DNA from: Tessaracoccus sp. MC1679
GTDB lineage: Bacteria; Actinomycetota; Actinomycetes; Propionibacteriales; Propionibacteriaceae
Length of the DNA: 64,000 nucleotides
NCBI RefSeq assembly: GCF_014164775.1
Contig: NZ_JACJGB010000008.1
Span: forward strand, 62,001-126,000
Reading direction: 5' to 3'
Position numbers and translations under genes: made by a program. The notes under the pieces were generated by a model. That model saw only the letters and a program-made list of their open reading frames with translations, was not told the DNA's origin and searched no databases. Below are positions 10,116-18,034 of the stretch, piece after piece (the stretch's first letter is position 1; every line of letters starts with the position of its first letter).

Positions 10116-10151
10116 GTTCCAAGGGTGTTACCGCTTGTGAAGATCTGTTAC
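10116..10151 (-). promoter_or_regulatory. Putative GlnR box and dyad upstream of urtA
   Basis: On the urtA strand, GTAAC-N6-GGAAC occupies 10131-10116 and resembles the actinobacterial GlnR consensus (gTnAC-N6-GaAAC). A further GTAAC lies at 10151-10147, inside a dyad GCTTGT/ACAAGC with 6-bp arms. A poor -10 candidate (CATAGC, about 10087-10082) would put the box near -50, which suits activation under nitrogen limitation. Assigning it to GlnR is an inference. Confidence 0.4.
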
Positions 10152-10750
10152 AAGCTTCCGCGGGTCTGCCCTCCACCCAGCTGAGCCGTCGAAGCTCTCG
10201 GGCGGGGGTGTCTCTGGCGGACCCGGACGGCGCCCGAGGGAGATGCGGCATGACGGGGCCCGCGATCCCGCGGAGTCGTTCGCGAAGGACGTGTGCGGGT
10301 CACACGTGGCGCGCATGGTGGCCCGTGACAGACTCCGAGAATGCTGAGTACTTCATCTGCGTGTGGCGCTACCTGGAGAATTGTCCCTCACTCGTGCCGG
10401 CAACCCTCTTCGCTGTGATTCACATTTCCACCACCGCAACGAACTACCTCTGATGGAGCCGGACCGGCTCGTGTCTTGGAGCACGGCGAGACGAATTGGG
10501 CATGCCGGGTGGCGCTGGTCCGGAAGCGTGAGCGCACCCCCGCGTCGCTGCCAGCCCGCTTCTGCTTGGGCATATACCGGGCCGCTGAAACGCTGCACCG
10601 CTTCCACCTCGTAGCCGTCAACGTATTGTCACGGGAGCCGATGGTGTGGGCGATGCGCAAGAATTACCATCCCCCCAGGTGGCGAATCCGCTGTGCGGCT
10701 AGCGCTCACTGCGCCAAAGCTCGAAATGCATCGCCGAGGAGGAGGCTGCA
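10152..10750. other. Gene-poor interval, nothing assigned
   Basis: Short frames occur on both strands here, but they overlap each other, lack a convincing ribosome site and show Arg/Ser/Pro-rich shadow composition. I see no RNA gene or insertion sequence. The interval separates the urea operon from the metal-stress island. Confidence 0.5.
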
Positions 10751-10921
10751 ATGTCCATGAGGCTGCTGTGCCGGATCGGTAGGCATCGGTTCCTTACCCA
10801 TCACAACACGGAGGATGGGAAGCCCACCCATCAGCAGTGCGCGCGCTGCGGGAAGCGGCGGTACTACGGCTTCGATGAGGGAAACCGCGACCTGATCGCC
10901 TTCGGCACCTCGTTCCTCTAG
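10751..10921 (+). CDS. Small CxxC protein, 56 residues
   Basis: The frame starts at ATG 10751 with GGAGG five bases upstream and ends with TAG at 10921. The product begins MSMRLLCRIGRHRF and contains QCARCGKRR, one CxxC pair plus nearby Cys and His residues that could make a small zinc knuckle. Similar tiny MRLLCR...C.RCGK proteins are found in actinobacteria and phages, with no defined role. The good ribosome site and motif support a real gene, but the function is unknown. Confidence 0.6.
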   Translation: MSMRLLCRIGRHRFLTHHNTEDGKPTHQQCARCGKRRYYGFDEGNRDLIAFGTSFL

Positions 10922-10997
10922 CTTCGTCGCCCCTCCCCCTCAACGTGGTTTGACCGGCGGCCACTGCGGGCGCGAGGGTGCTCGCGCCCGCGGGCCA

Positions 10998-11330
10998 TCA
11001 GGCCTCGGGGATTGGCACGCCGAAGTTGTCCAGGGGGATGAAGTCCGGCTCGGGGCCACCGCGGACGCCGGTGTCGAGGGCGTCGATCGGGGCGATCTCG
11101 TCGGCGGGGAGCTCGAAGTCGAACACGTGAAGTTCTCGGCGTTCCAAGCCGCCTTCGTGGACTTGGGGATGACCTGCACCCCCTTCTGGATGTGCCAGCG
11201 GAGCATGACCTGAGCGGCGGATTTGCCGTGCTTCTCACCGATGGCGAGGAGCACGGGCTCGTCGAAACTCTTCTTGGGCACGTCGTAGTAGGACGTGATG
11301 CCGCCGATCGGGGACCACGCCTGGGTGGTG
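10998..11330 (-). pseudogene. Aldo/keto reductase fragment (truncated, frameshifted)
   Basis: The minus strand encodes the C-terminal third of an aldo/keto reductase: TQAWSPIGGITSYYDVP, then KHGKSAAQVMLRWHIQKGVQVIPKSTK, then ENF. A one-base loss near 11124 shifts the frame. The second frame continues VFDFELPADEIAPIDALDTG and ends PLDNFGVPIPEA with TGA at 10998-11000. The N-terminal two thirds, with the Asp/Tyr/Lys catalytic residues, are absent. A dead remnant is the simplest reading, and the shift alone could be a sequencing error. Confidence 0.75.
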
Positions 11331-11385
11331 CGAGGCCAAGGGCTCGACCACCGGGGGCCGGGCGCGCTGACCCGGCCTCAACTTC

Positions 11386-11413
11386 TTGATCGAAGCGGAG
11401 GCGAGAGTTGATC
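11386..11413 (+). promoter_or_regulatory. Paired TTGATC half-sites, 22 bp apart
   Basis: TTGATC occurs at 11386-11391 and 11408-11413, exactly two 11-bp periods apart, upstream of the small secreted protein. It resembles the half-site of the TTGATC-N5-TTGACC boxes found elsewhere in this island, but the middle repeat is not conserved, so this is only a possible fourth site. Confidence 0.3.
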
Positions 11414-11484
11414 AGATCCATACATAGTCGGGGGACAGTGGTCGTACCGGGCTCACGGGAGGCACCTCAATCAAGGAGACCACT

Positions 11485-11691
11485 ATGATCACCACGCGCA
11501 AGATCGCTGCCCTCGCCGCCGCCGCGGCACTCGTCGCGATGACCGCCACCACAGCGGGAGCAGTCGAGCCAACCGGACGTGAGTTCGCCGACCACGTTCG
11601 AATGATGGCCCAATCAGACATGGGCTTTGACGGCGCCTGCAACCCTGGCATGCACCAGGGATTCGCCGGGATGGAGGCTCACCACTCCTGA
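11485..11691 (+). CDS. Small secreted protein, 68 residues (GREFxDHV type)
   Basis: Starts at ATG 11485 with AAGGAG about seven bases upstream. Residues 1-26 form a signal peptide (hydrophobic Ala-rich core, cleavage near AGA-VEP), so the mature peptide is only about 40 residues. It contains PTGREFADHVRMMAQSDMGF followed by NPGMHQGFAGM and a His-His end. Short actinobacterial secreted proteins with a GREF...HV and NPG.H.G pattern are familiar but uncharacterised. His and Met residues and the position beside cueP-like and CDF genes suggest metal contact, as an inference. Confidence 0.65.
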   Translation: MITTRKIAALAAAAALVAMTATTAGAVEPTGREFADHVRMMAQSDMGFDGACNPGMHQGFAGMEAHHS

Positions 11692-11720
11692 CCAATCCAC
11701 AGCCGCCTCTCCGCCCAGGA

Positions 11721-12335
11721 CTACAGAAGCTGCAGCGTGGTCAGGCAGGTGGGGCCCTCGGCATCGGAGGAGAAGCGGCTCTCGGCGCGCTTTCCGTCCT
11801 TGGTGACGACGACGGTGCCCTCGACGTCCTTCGGAATCCAGAAGCCGACAAACCCGTTGGCGTAGGTGGTCGCGTCCTCGTCAATGAGGACCTCCCCCGA
11901 ATCGGTGGTGATCATCACGCGCACCTCGACGTCTGCCAGCTCCCCTTGGCACGTGCCGAGGTTGTGGAAGTAGCACTCGTGCGTGGCGGTCTCGTACGGC
12001 GCCATCGACAGGTAGAACTGGTCACCGTCGAGGGCCAGCGCGGCCTCCGTGGTGCCGTCGCTGAGGAGCACCTCGTCGTAGCGCACCGATCCAGCCAGCG
12101 GCAACGGGCGCTGAGCGTCGAGTTGGTCCAGCGCCTCCACAACCTCGGCGCCGCTCTTCCCCTCAAGCCCGTGCGCCGCAAGCAACGTCCTCGCCTCCCC
12201 CACCGCGGCACTCGGCGCCGCCGTCGACGGGGTATCTCTCGGGGCCTCGGCAACCTCCGGGGCTGAGCAAGCCGACAGCGCCAGGAGGGCAGCGAGCGGC
12301 ACAGCGATGCGGACGGTCAGATGAATGCGGCGCAT
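11721..12335 (-). CDS. CueP-family copper-binding lipoprotein
   Basis: 204 residues. The signal peptide ends in lipobox LALSAC, so it is probably a membrane-anchored extracytoplasmic lipoprotein. The C-terminal half matches the CueP family: HECYFHNLGTCQGEL, VLIDEDATTYANGFVGFWIP, VEGTVVVTKDGK and the terminal PTCLTTLQLL, three conserved cysteines in all. CueP is a periplasmic copper-binding protein in enterobacteria; the actinobacterial relatives are less studied. It diverges from the CDF exporter, and a candidate response-regulator box lies in the shared upstream region. Confidence 0.85.
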   Translation of the reverse strand: MRRIHLTVRIAVPLAALLALSACSAPEVAEAPRDTPSTAAPSAAVGEARTLLAAHGLEGKSGAEVVEALDQLDAQRPLPLAGSVRYDEVLLSDGTTEAALALDGDQFYLSMAPYETATHECYFHNLGTCQGELADVEVRVMITTDSGEVLIDEDATTYANGFVGFWIPKDVEGTVVVTKDGKRAESRFSSDAEGPTCLTTLQLL

Positions 12336-12457
12336 GGGTGGTCTCCAGGAGCTATGTCTTCAAGGAAGTCCAGGTGTCCGCGATGTACCGCGGCACCGTT
12401 TCGGACAGGTCGTCCAACCAGCATGCCCCAACCACTGAGTGCGCCAGTCACATGCTT

Positions 12458-12474
12458 GGTCAAGATCAGATCAA
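12458..12474 (-). promoter_or_regulatory. Direct-repeat box TTGATC-N5-TTGACC (site a)
   Basis: On the minus strand this reads TTGATCTGATCTTGACC, two hexamers with an 11-bp period, as expected for a tandem OmpR-type response regulator. It lies 123 bases upstream of the CueP-like gene and 73 bases upstream of the CDF exporter. The same arrangement recurs at 16019-16035 and 17933-17949. Confidence 0.55.
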
Positions 12475-12546
12475 GAAGATCCCGAAGTGGCGGGGCTTCC
12501 TGTGACAAGCGCTCCACCGCTACCATCGTCACGCGGAGGCCCAGGC

Positions 12547-13467
12547 ATGAGCGACACCCACGACCACACCCACGCGAGTCCGGGGACCAACCGGACCAGG
12601 CTGGCGATCGCGTTCGGGATCACCGCCACCATCCTGATCGCCGAGGTCATCGGCGCATGGTGGACCAACAGCCTCGCCCTCCTCGTCGACGCCGGGCACA
12701 TGCTCACAGACGCCTCCGGCCTGCTGATGGCACTGATCGCCGCCTCCCTGGCCCTGCGGCCACCCACACCGGAGCGGACCTGGGGTTACCGTCGCGCAGA
12801 GGTGCTGGCCGCCGGCGCCCAGTCCGCGATCCTCCTCGCCGTCGGCATCTACGCCCTCATCGAAGGCGTCCGCCGGCTCTTCGACCCGGCAGAGGTCACC
12901 GCCGGCGGGCTGCTCGTGTTCGGGATCGTCGGACTCGTCGGCAACATCGTCGCCATGCTTGTCCTGGGCGCAGGCCGCGCCGCGAACCTCAACATGCGTG
13001 CCGCGTTCCTCGAAGTGGTCAACGACGCCCTCGGATCCGTCGCCGTCATCATCAGCGCGATCGTCATCTCGCTCACCGGATGGACCCGCATCGACGCCAT
13101 CGCCGGGATGCTGATCGCCGCCCTGATCGTCCCCCGCGCGATCACGATCCTCAAGGAGGCCGGGGGGATCCTGCTCGAATCCACCCCCAGAGGCCTGAAC
13201 CTCGACGACGTCCGCGGACACATCCTCCAGGTCCCGCACGTGATCGGCGTGCACGACCTGCACGCCTCCACCATCGCCACCGGGCTACCCGTCCTCACAG
13301 CCCACGTCGTCGTCGAAGAAACCTGCTTCGCCCAGGGCCACGTCTCCCAGGAGCTGCGAGACCTCCAAACCTGCGTCGCCGAACACTTCCACGTCAGCGT
13401 CGAACACTCCACCTTCCAGATCGAGACCCCCTCCCACAGCGCACTGGAACGCAGCTCTCACCACTGA
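12547..13467 (+). CDS. CDF (CzcD/ZnT-type) metal cation exporter
   Basis: Integral membrane metal/proton antiporter of 306 residues. It has a His-containing N-terminus (MSDTHDHTHAS), six hydrophobic spans between about residues 20 and 215, and the transport-site motifs VDAGHMLTDASG (helix II, HxxxD) and EVVNDALGSV (helix V). A cytoplasmic domain of about 90 residues follows (HDLHASTIATGLPVLTAHV). ATG 12547 is used because the longer upstream frame lacks family sequence. Substrate is likely Zn/Cd/Co; the copper-like neighbourhood leaves this open. Confidence 0.92.
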   Translation: MSDTHDHTHASPGTNRTRLAIAFGITATILIAEVIGAWWTNSLALLVDAGHMLTDASGLLMALIAASLALRPPTPERTWGYRRAEVLAAGAQSAILLAVGIYALIEGVRRLFDPAEVTAGGLLVFGIVGLVGNIVAMLVLGAGRAANLNMRAAFLEVVNDALGSVAVIISAIVISLTGWTRIDAIAGMLIAALIVPRAITILKEAGGILLESTPRGLNLDDVRGHILQVPHVIGVHDLHASTIATGLPVLTAHVVVEETCFAQGHVSQELRDLQTCVAEHFHVSVEHSTFQIETPSHSALERSSHH

Positions 13468-13546
13468 GACCCGGTTCTGCCCGACGTGGCGTGGGTTTGG
13501 AATCGCAAGGGTGTGGGTATGGGTGAAGTGAAGGGAAGGAGCCGCC

Positions 13547-14047
13547 ATGACAAGCGACGCACCGCGACACCACACCGAGGACAGCGGGAAGGACAAGCAC
13601 TCGCATGCGATGTACTGGAAGTTCGGGGCGATTCTCCTGGTCAACCTGGGACTGATGTGGGCACTCAGCATGTCTATGGTCCGCAGCCTCGACCACTTCT
13701 ACTTCAATCCCAGCAACCTCTACATGGCCGTCCTCATGGTGGCCGCCATGGCGGTGCTGATGACGGTCGGCATGTGGTCGATGCTCAAGAACAAGACCCT
13801 CAACATCATCCTGCTCGTCGGGTTTCTGGCGCTGTTTCTTGCCGCATTCTTCATGGGCCGCAACGAGGTGGGGGTAGGCGACGAGGGATTCCTCACCTCC
13901 ATGATTCCGCACCACTCGCGCGCCATCCTGGTGTGCCAGGAGGCCACCATCACCGATCCTGAGATCGAACAGCTCTGCAGCGAGATCGTCGAGGCGCAGG
14001 AGAGGGAGATCGCCCAGATGAAGGAGATCCTCAAGCGGTACCAGTGA
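13547..14047 (+). CDS. DUF305 protein with N-terminal membrane segments
   Basis: 166 residues. Three hydrophobic spans (about residues 25-45, 57-77 and 83-103) precede a DUF305 segment with the hallmark FLTSMIPHHSRAILVCQEA and a C-terminal helix EIVEAQEREIAQMKEIL. The His-rich H-H pair is the usual DUF305 feature and may bind metal. Genes of this type often sit in copper-resistance clusters of actinobacteria. No enzymatic role is established. Confidence 0.8.
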   Translation: MTSDAPRHHTEDSGKDKHSHAMYWKFGAILLVNLGLMWALSMSMVRSLDHFYFNPSNLYMAVLMVAAMAVLMTVGMWSMLKNKTLNIILLVGFLALFLAAFFMGRNEVGVGDEGFLTSMIPHHSRAILVCQEATITDPEIEQLCSEIVEAQEREIAQMKEILKRYQ

Positions 14048-14100
14048 GTTGAAGCCGTCGCGGGGCACTCGGACCGAACGACACGTCCCATCCAGTGACT

Positions 14101-14721
14101 TCACCGAAGTCGCGTAGTGACCTCGTTGAGGAGTTCCTGCGGGTCGAGCCACATGGAGGGGTAGTTGCCGTACCAGCGTTGGACGCCGTCGCCGTCGATG
14201 AGCACGAAGCCGTGTCCGGGCAGCCCGGGGTGCATGCCCTTGTCGAGGACGTCGTAGGCCTTGGACACGGTGCCGTCGTCGAGCAGATACGGGGTGGTCA
14301 TGCCGAACTGCTGCATGTCGGGCAGGATCTGCTCGGCGGTGTTCATGACGATGGGCAGTACCTCGATGCCCGCCTCGGCGAATCCGGGGTTCTTCTCGAT
14401 CTCGGCCATCTGCATGGTGCAGGAGGCGCAGCCGGCGCCTTCGTTGAAGTAGATGAGCACCGGGTTGGGGCGCAGGTCGCTGAGGGTCACTGAGGTGCCG
14501 GCTGTGGTGGTGAGGGTGAAGTCGGGGGCGAGGCGCTGGGTGTCGCCCTGTTCGGGGATGGCGGTCCACAGCCCATAACCGACGACTGCCGCCACGATCA
14601 GCGTCACTGCTCCGCCGACGACCCGGGTCCAGGTGAGCCGCTTCGTGTCGCGCTGCGTCTCGACCTGCTGCCGGGTTCTGAGTTGCTCGCGTTGGGAGGG
14701 TGCCGGGGCGGTGGGGGTCAT
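14101..14721 (-). CDS. Membrane-anchored thioredoxin-fold protein
   Basis: 206 residues: a short cytoplasmic tail, one membrane span at about residues 32-53, then an extracytoplasmic AhpC/TSA-like domain (LAPDFTLTTTAGTSVTLSDL, VLIYFNEGAGCASC, PGLPGHGFVLIDGDG). The active-site-like CASC pair indicates thiol redox activity. ATG 14721 overlaps the stop of the CcdA-like gene (ATGA), so electrons probably flow from cytoplasmic thiols through CcdA to this protein. Exact substrate is unknown. Confidence 0.85.
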   Translation of the reverse strand: MTPTAPAPSQREQLRTRQQVETQRDTKRLTWTRVVGGAVTLIVAAVVGYGLWTAIPEQGDTQRLAPDFTLTTTAGTSVTLSDLRPNPVLIYFNEGAGCASCTMQMAEIEKNPGFAEAGIEVLPIVMNTAEQILPDMQQFGMTTPYLLDDGTVSKAYDVLDKGMHPGLPGHGFVLIDGDGVQRWYGNYPSMWLDPQELLNEVTTRLR

Positions 14722-15674
14722 CGGGGCTCCTGGGAGGTGACGGTCGGTGCGCCGGTATTCGCAGGCGCTGTTGTCTGGGTGTCGCAACAGTCATGGACGG
14801 TCGCGGGCTGCTCGTTTCTGCGGCGGTCTCTGAGGGTGGCGACGACGAACACGGCCACCAGTGCGAGCAGCGCGAGCCCGAGGACGGCTTCGGGGATGGG
14901 GGCGGTGATCGCGATCAGCCAGGCGAAGACGTCGGAGAGCCAGGCGCCCATGCCGACCAGTGGGGCGGCGGCGCCGGTCATCTCGGTGGCGCCGGCTTGG
15001 CTGATCACAAGGATGCCCATGATCACGAACCCGACGGCGACCGCGAGGTTGACGGTGTTGGTGGCCAGCGTGAAGCGGCCCACGTTGATGCGGATGGACT
15101 TGGCGCGGAGGCTGCGCATCCGCCCAGGACGCTTGTCCCACAGCAGCGCCATCACGAAGAGCGGGATCACCATCCCGAAGACGTAGGCCAGACCGAGCAC
15201 CAGCCCGCCGACGGGTGAGCCGGACAGCGCCGACAGCGTCATCACGCCGGCCAGGACCGGCGCGCAGCAGCTGGAGGCGATGCCGGAGAACACGCCGAGG
15301 CTGAAGAAGGTGGCGGTGTCCCCGCGTGCGGTGTCAGGGGCGCGGAGGAACGACGGCATGGACCACATCGCTCCCGACAGCGCCAACAGGCCAAGGCCGA
15401 TCATCAATAGACCACCGGCCCAGTACAGGACCACGTGGTACATGGAGATGGCGCCGGCGATCAGGCTGACCCCCATGGTGATCGGAACCAGGACCGCTGC
15501 CAGGCCGGCGGCGAACACGAAGGTCAGCGGGATCAGGCGCCAGCGGCGGTTCTTCGCCGCCGCGGCCAGATAGCTGGGGGCGAGGAAGACGATGCAGCAC
15601 GGGGCGAACAGCGCGACGCCGCCGGCGAGGAACGCCGCCAGGATCCCGCCGGCGCTGAGCAGGTCCGCGCCCAT
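14718..15674 (-). CDS. CcdA/DsbD-like transmembrane thiol transporter
   Basis: 318 residues with about seven membrane spans. Two cysteine pairs lie in the expected helices, FAPCCIVFLAPS near residue 25 and GIASSCCAPVLAG near residue 130, like the PC motifs through which CcdA passes electrons across the membrane. The C-terminal tail is hydrophilic, with DCCDTQ. The gene begins at ATG 15674, overlapping the TGA that ends the glutaredoxin-like frame, and overlaps the next gene, so the three form a thiol-redox operon. Confidence 0.87.
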   Translation of the reverse strand: MGADLLSAGGILAAFLAGGVALFAPCCIVFLAPSYLAAAAKNRRWRLIPLTFVFAAGLAAVLVPITMGVSLIAGAISMYHVVLYWAGGLLMIGLGLLALSGAMWSMPSFLRAPDTARGDTATFFSLGVFSGIASSCCAPVLAGVMTLSALSGSPVGGLVLGLAYVFGMVIPLFVMALLWDKRPGRMRSLRAKSIRINVGRFTLATNTVNLAVAVGFVIMGILVISQAGATEMTGAAAPLVGMGAWLSDVFAWLIAITAPIPEAVLGLALLALVAVFVVATLRDRRRNEQPATVHDCCDTQTTAPANTGAPTVTSQEPR

Positions 15675-15999
15675 CAGCGGGAACCAAGGTGGTCGACGAG
15701 CCGCGCCAACTTGCCGCGCGGGATCCTGCCGTCGTGGAAGTAGCGCCCCGCCACCAGGGTCAAGGGAACATGCCCGGATGGTGCTCAGCGATCAGGGCAA
15801 GACCGTGCGGTGACTCCGCCGGGACCGTCGTGAGCCGGAGCAGACCCGCGCGGTCGAGGGTATCGAGACGCTCGTGGGCGTCGTCACAGAAGTGGCAGGC
15901 GGGGGTGGTCACCAAGGTGACGTTCACCACCTGGGTCGGTGCGGTCGGCGGGGTGGGCGACTGGATCTCGTTCACAGCCCCAGCCTCAACCCTCCTCAT
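15674..15999 (-). pseudogene. Glutaredoxin-like protein, frameshifted
   Basis: From ATG 15999 the frame gives a thioredoxin-fold start with LVTTPACHFCDDAHERLDTL (CHFC active site) and stops after HHPGMFP near 15760. The alternative frame continues LTLVAGRYFHDGRIPRGKLARLVDHL to a TGA at 15674-15676 that overlaps the ccdA-like start. The family continuation spans both frames, so one C is probably missing in a short C-run near 15764. This may be a real pseudogene, a sequencing error, or less likely a programmed shift. The catalytic CxxC lies in the first, intact part. Confidence 0.75.
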
Positions 16000-16018
16000 C
16001 AGGGAACGATTCAGCCCG

Positions 16019-16035
16019 GGTCAAGGTTCGGCCAA
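16019..16035 (-). promoter_or_regulatory. Direct-repeat box TTGGCC-N5-TTGACC (site b)
   Basis: On the minus strand this reads TTGGCCGAACCTTGACC with the same 11-bp hexamer period as sites a and c. It is 20 bases upstream of the glutaredoxin-like start and 63 bases upstream of the response regulator gene, so it could control the redox operon and autoregulate the two-component system. Confidence 0.5.
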
Positions 16036-16097
16036 GAACACTCCCCCAGCGCAGTGAGGGGGTGGGTTGGCCTGTGGGGTGAGTCAATAATGGCTGT

Positions 16098-16805
16098 ATG
16101 GCTGAGCCCCGCAGGTCGAGTGTGTTGGTGATCGACGACGAGCGCCCGCTGGCAGGGATCGTCGCCTCCTACCTCAACAAGGCAGGCTTCGAGACCGCAT
16201 TGGCCTACACCGGCCCGGACGGGGTCCGCTCGGCGCAGGACCTGGATCCCGACGTCATCATTCTTGACCTGGGCCTGCCTGGCATCGACGGGATCGAGGT
16301 GTGCCGCCAGATCCGGTTGTTCTCAGACTGCTACATCCTGATGTTGACCGCCCGGGCCGACGAGGTCGACAAACTGATCGGATTGTCGGTGGGAGCCGAT
16401 GACTACCTGACCAAGCCGTTCAGCCCCCGCGAACTCGTCGCCCGCGTCAACACCGTGCTGAGACGCCCGCGCCGCCAGACCCACGGCACACGGGCGGCCG
16501 CCCCGCGCGAGTTCGGGCGGCTGCGGGTGGACGCGGAGGGCCGCGACGTGTGGGTCGACGACCATCAGGTGGGGCTGACCCGCACCGAGTTCGACATCCT
16601 CGACGCACTGTCGGCACGGCCAAACATGGCACTGAGCAGGCGGCAGATCATCGAAGCGGTGTGGGGCCCGGGCTGGGTCGGTGACGATCACGTCGTCGAC
16701 GTGCATGTGGCGAACCTGCGCAAGAAACTCGAAGACTCGCCCGCTGAGCCGCGCTACATCCTCACCGTCCGCGGGGTCGGATACCGGATGGGACCAGGAC
16801 GATGA
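16098..16805 (+). CDS. OmpR/PhoB-family response regulator
   Basis: 235 residues. The receiver domain (about 8-120) has the acidic pair DDE (13-15), phospho-acceptor Asp57 in IILDLGLPG, the Thr of LTARAD and Lys of LTKPFSP. The DNA-binding winged helix (about 138-232) has LTRTEFDILDAL, VVDVHVANLRKKLED and VRGVGYRM. The stop overlaps the kinase start in ATGATGA. Such regulators bind tandem direct repeats with about 11-bp spacing, which fits the boxes in this island. Confidence 0.95.
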   Translation: MAEPRRSSVLVIDDERPLAGIVASYLNKAGFETALAYTGPDGVRSAQDLDPDVIILDLGLPGIDGIEVCRQIRLFSDCYILMLTARADEVDKLIGLSVGADDYLTKPFSPRELVARVNTVLRRPRRQTHGTRAAAPREFGRLRVDAEGRDVWVDDHQVGLTRTEFDILDALSARPNMALSRRQIIEAVWGPGWVGDDHVVDVHVANLRKKLEDSPAEPRYILTVRGVGYRMGPGR

Positions 16806-17947
16806 TGAAACTGCGCGGCTACGTCGGCCGGATGAGGTGGGGCACCCGCACGTTCCTCACCCAGGCGCTGGTGGTAGCGGTCGGTGTGATCACCGCCGCG
16901 CTGGTAGCTGTGGTGGTCGGGCCTCCGCTGTTCCACGAGCACCTGCAACAACTGGGACACCCGGACGGCACCGCCGAGATGGGGCATGTGGAGCAGGCGT
17001 TCCTCGAGGCCGGCGTCAGATCGTTGGGCATCGGGCTGGTGGTGGCGCTCACGCTGGCTATCGGCCTGGCCTGGCTGGAGACCAGGCGGCTGCGCCGACC
17101 GCTGGAGCGATTGACCGCCGCCTCGGCACTGGTTGAGGCAGGCGACTACAAGGCGCGCGTGCCAGACACCGCGACCAGTCCCGAATTCACGGCGGTCGCC
17201 GACGCATTCAACGACATGGCCAGCCGCCTGGACTCCACCGAAACCAGCCGACGGCGGCTTCTCTCGGACGTGGCGCACGAGCTCCGCACCCCCCTGGCCA
17301 CCCTGACCGCTGAGCTGGAGGCCGTCATCGACGACGTGGTCCCCTGGGACCACGACAGCCAGCAGCTGCTCACCCTCCAGGCCACCCGGCTCAAGAAGAT
17401 CGCCGCCGACCTCGATGACGTGTCCCGCGCCGAGGAAGGCCGATTCACCCTCGACACCCAGACCCAGCCGATCCGGGACCTCATCGAGCCCGCCGTCGCC
17501 TCCGTCGCCACCCGATACGAGAACAAGGGTGTCGCGTTGTCCGCGGACTCTCACCCGGGCCTTGTCGCAGCGGATCCGCAGCGGGTGGGTCAGATCCTGG
17601 GCAACCTCCTCGACAACGCGCTGCGGCACACCCCCACCGGCGGGATCGTGCACATCAGCACGCGCGACTCGAAGGCCGAGGTGGTGATCACGGTCACCGA
17701 CACCGGCGACGGCCTCACCCCGGAGCAGCTCTCGAAGGTGTTCGACCGGTTCTACCGCGCCGACACGGCCCGGGCCCGCGATGCGGGCGGTTCCGGGATC
17801 GGGCTGACTATCGCCCGCAGCCTCGCGCTCGCCCACGGCGGCTCATTGACCGCCACCAGCCCCGGCCCCGGACACGGCTCAACGTTCACCCTCACCCTTC
17901 CCCTCGCCACCGCGCCCGAACCGGAGCGGGTCTTGATCGATCCTTGA
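16802..17947 (+). CDS. Sensor histidine kinase, partner of the response regulator
   Basis: 381 residues. Two membrane spans (about 19-43 and 72-92) enclose a very short external loop of about 30 residues that is rich in His (45, 47, 53, 62) and contains Met60, a plausible metal-sensing loop. HAMP follows (about 93-145), then HisKA with phospho-acceptor His159 in DVAHELRTPLATL, and HATPase with N box DNALRHT, G1 DTGDGL and G2 GGSGIGL. A metal or redox signal is inferred from the loop and neighbours. Confidence 0.93.
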   Translation: MMKLRGYVGRMRWGTRTFLTQALVVAVGVITAALVAVVVGPPLFHEHLQQLGHPDGTAEMGHVEQAFLEAGVRSLGIGLVVALTLAIGLAWLETRRLRRPLERLTAASALVEAGDYKARVPDTATSPEFTAVADAFNDMASRLDSTETSRRRLLSDVAHELRTPLATLTAELEAVIDDVVPWDHDSQQLLTLQATRLKKIAADLDDVSRAEEGRFTLDTQTQPIRDLIEPAVASVATRYENKGVALSADSHPGLVAADPQRVGQILGNLLDNALRHTPTGGIVHISTRDSKAEVVITVTDTGDGLTPEQLSKVFDRFYRADTARARDAGGSGIGLTIARSLALAHGGSLTATSPGPGHGSTFTLTLPLATAPEPERVLIDP

Positions 17948-17949
17948 CC
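17933..17949 (+). promoter_or_regulatory. Direct-repeat box TTGATC-N5-TTGACC (site c)
   Basis: Reads TTGATCGATCCTTGACC, overlapping the last codons of the kinase gene and about 85 bases upstream of the DUF305 lipoprotein. Both hexamers are identical to those of site a at 12458-12474. Confidence 0.55.
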
Positions 17950-18034
17950 TTCCACGGGTTGGATCGCTAGCTGAGGGTTCATAGGCTCGAGATCAAGGTC
18001 CGGCGACCCCGTCGGCCAGGAACGGAGCACGAAC

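Noticed and set aside
10021-10151. Guanidine (ykkC-type) riboswitch upstream of urtA
   Set aside because: Urea/guanidine genes make this tempting, but the conserved ykkC segments and ACGR loops are not visible; only a generic hairpin is supported.
12529-13263. Long minus-strand frame opposite the CDF exporter
   Set aside because: It is a shadow of the CDF gene: Asp/Gly/Val-rich composition with no motif, start site or neighbours, while the plus frame has family motifs.
17944-17987. MerR-type promoter with long spacer before the DUF305 lipoprotein
   Set aside because: The TTGACC to TAGGCT distance is about 30 bases, too long even for a MerR-type promoter, and the TTGACC is better explained as part of the direct-repeat box.
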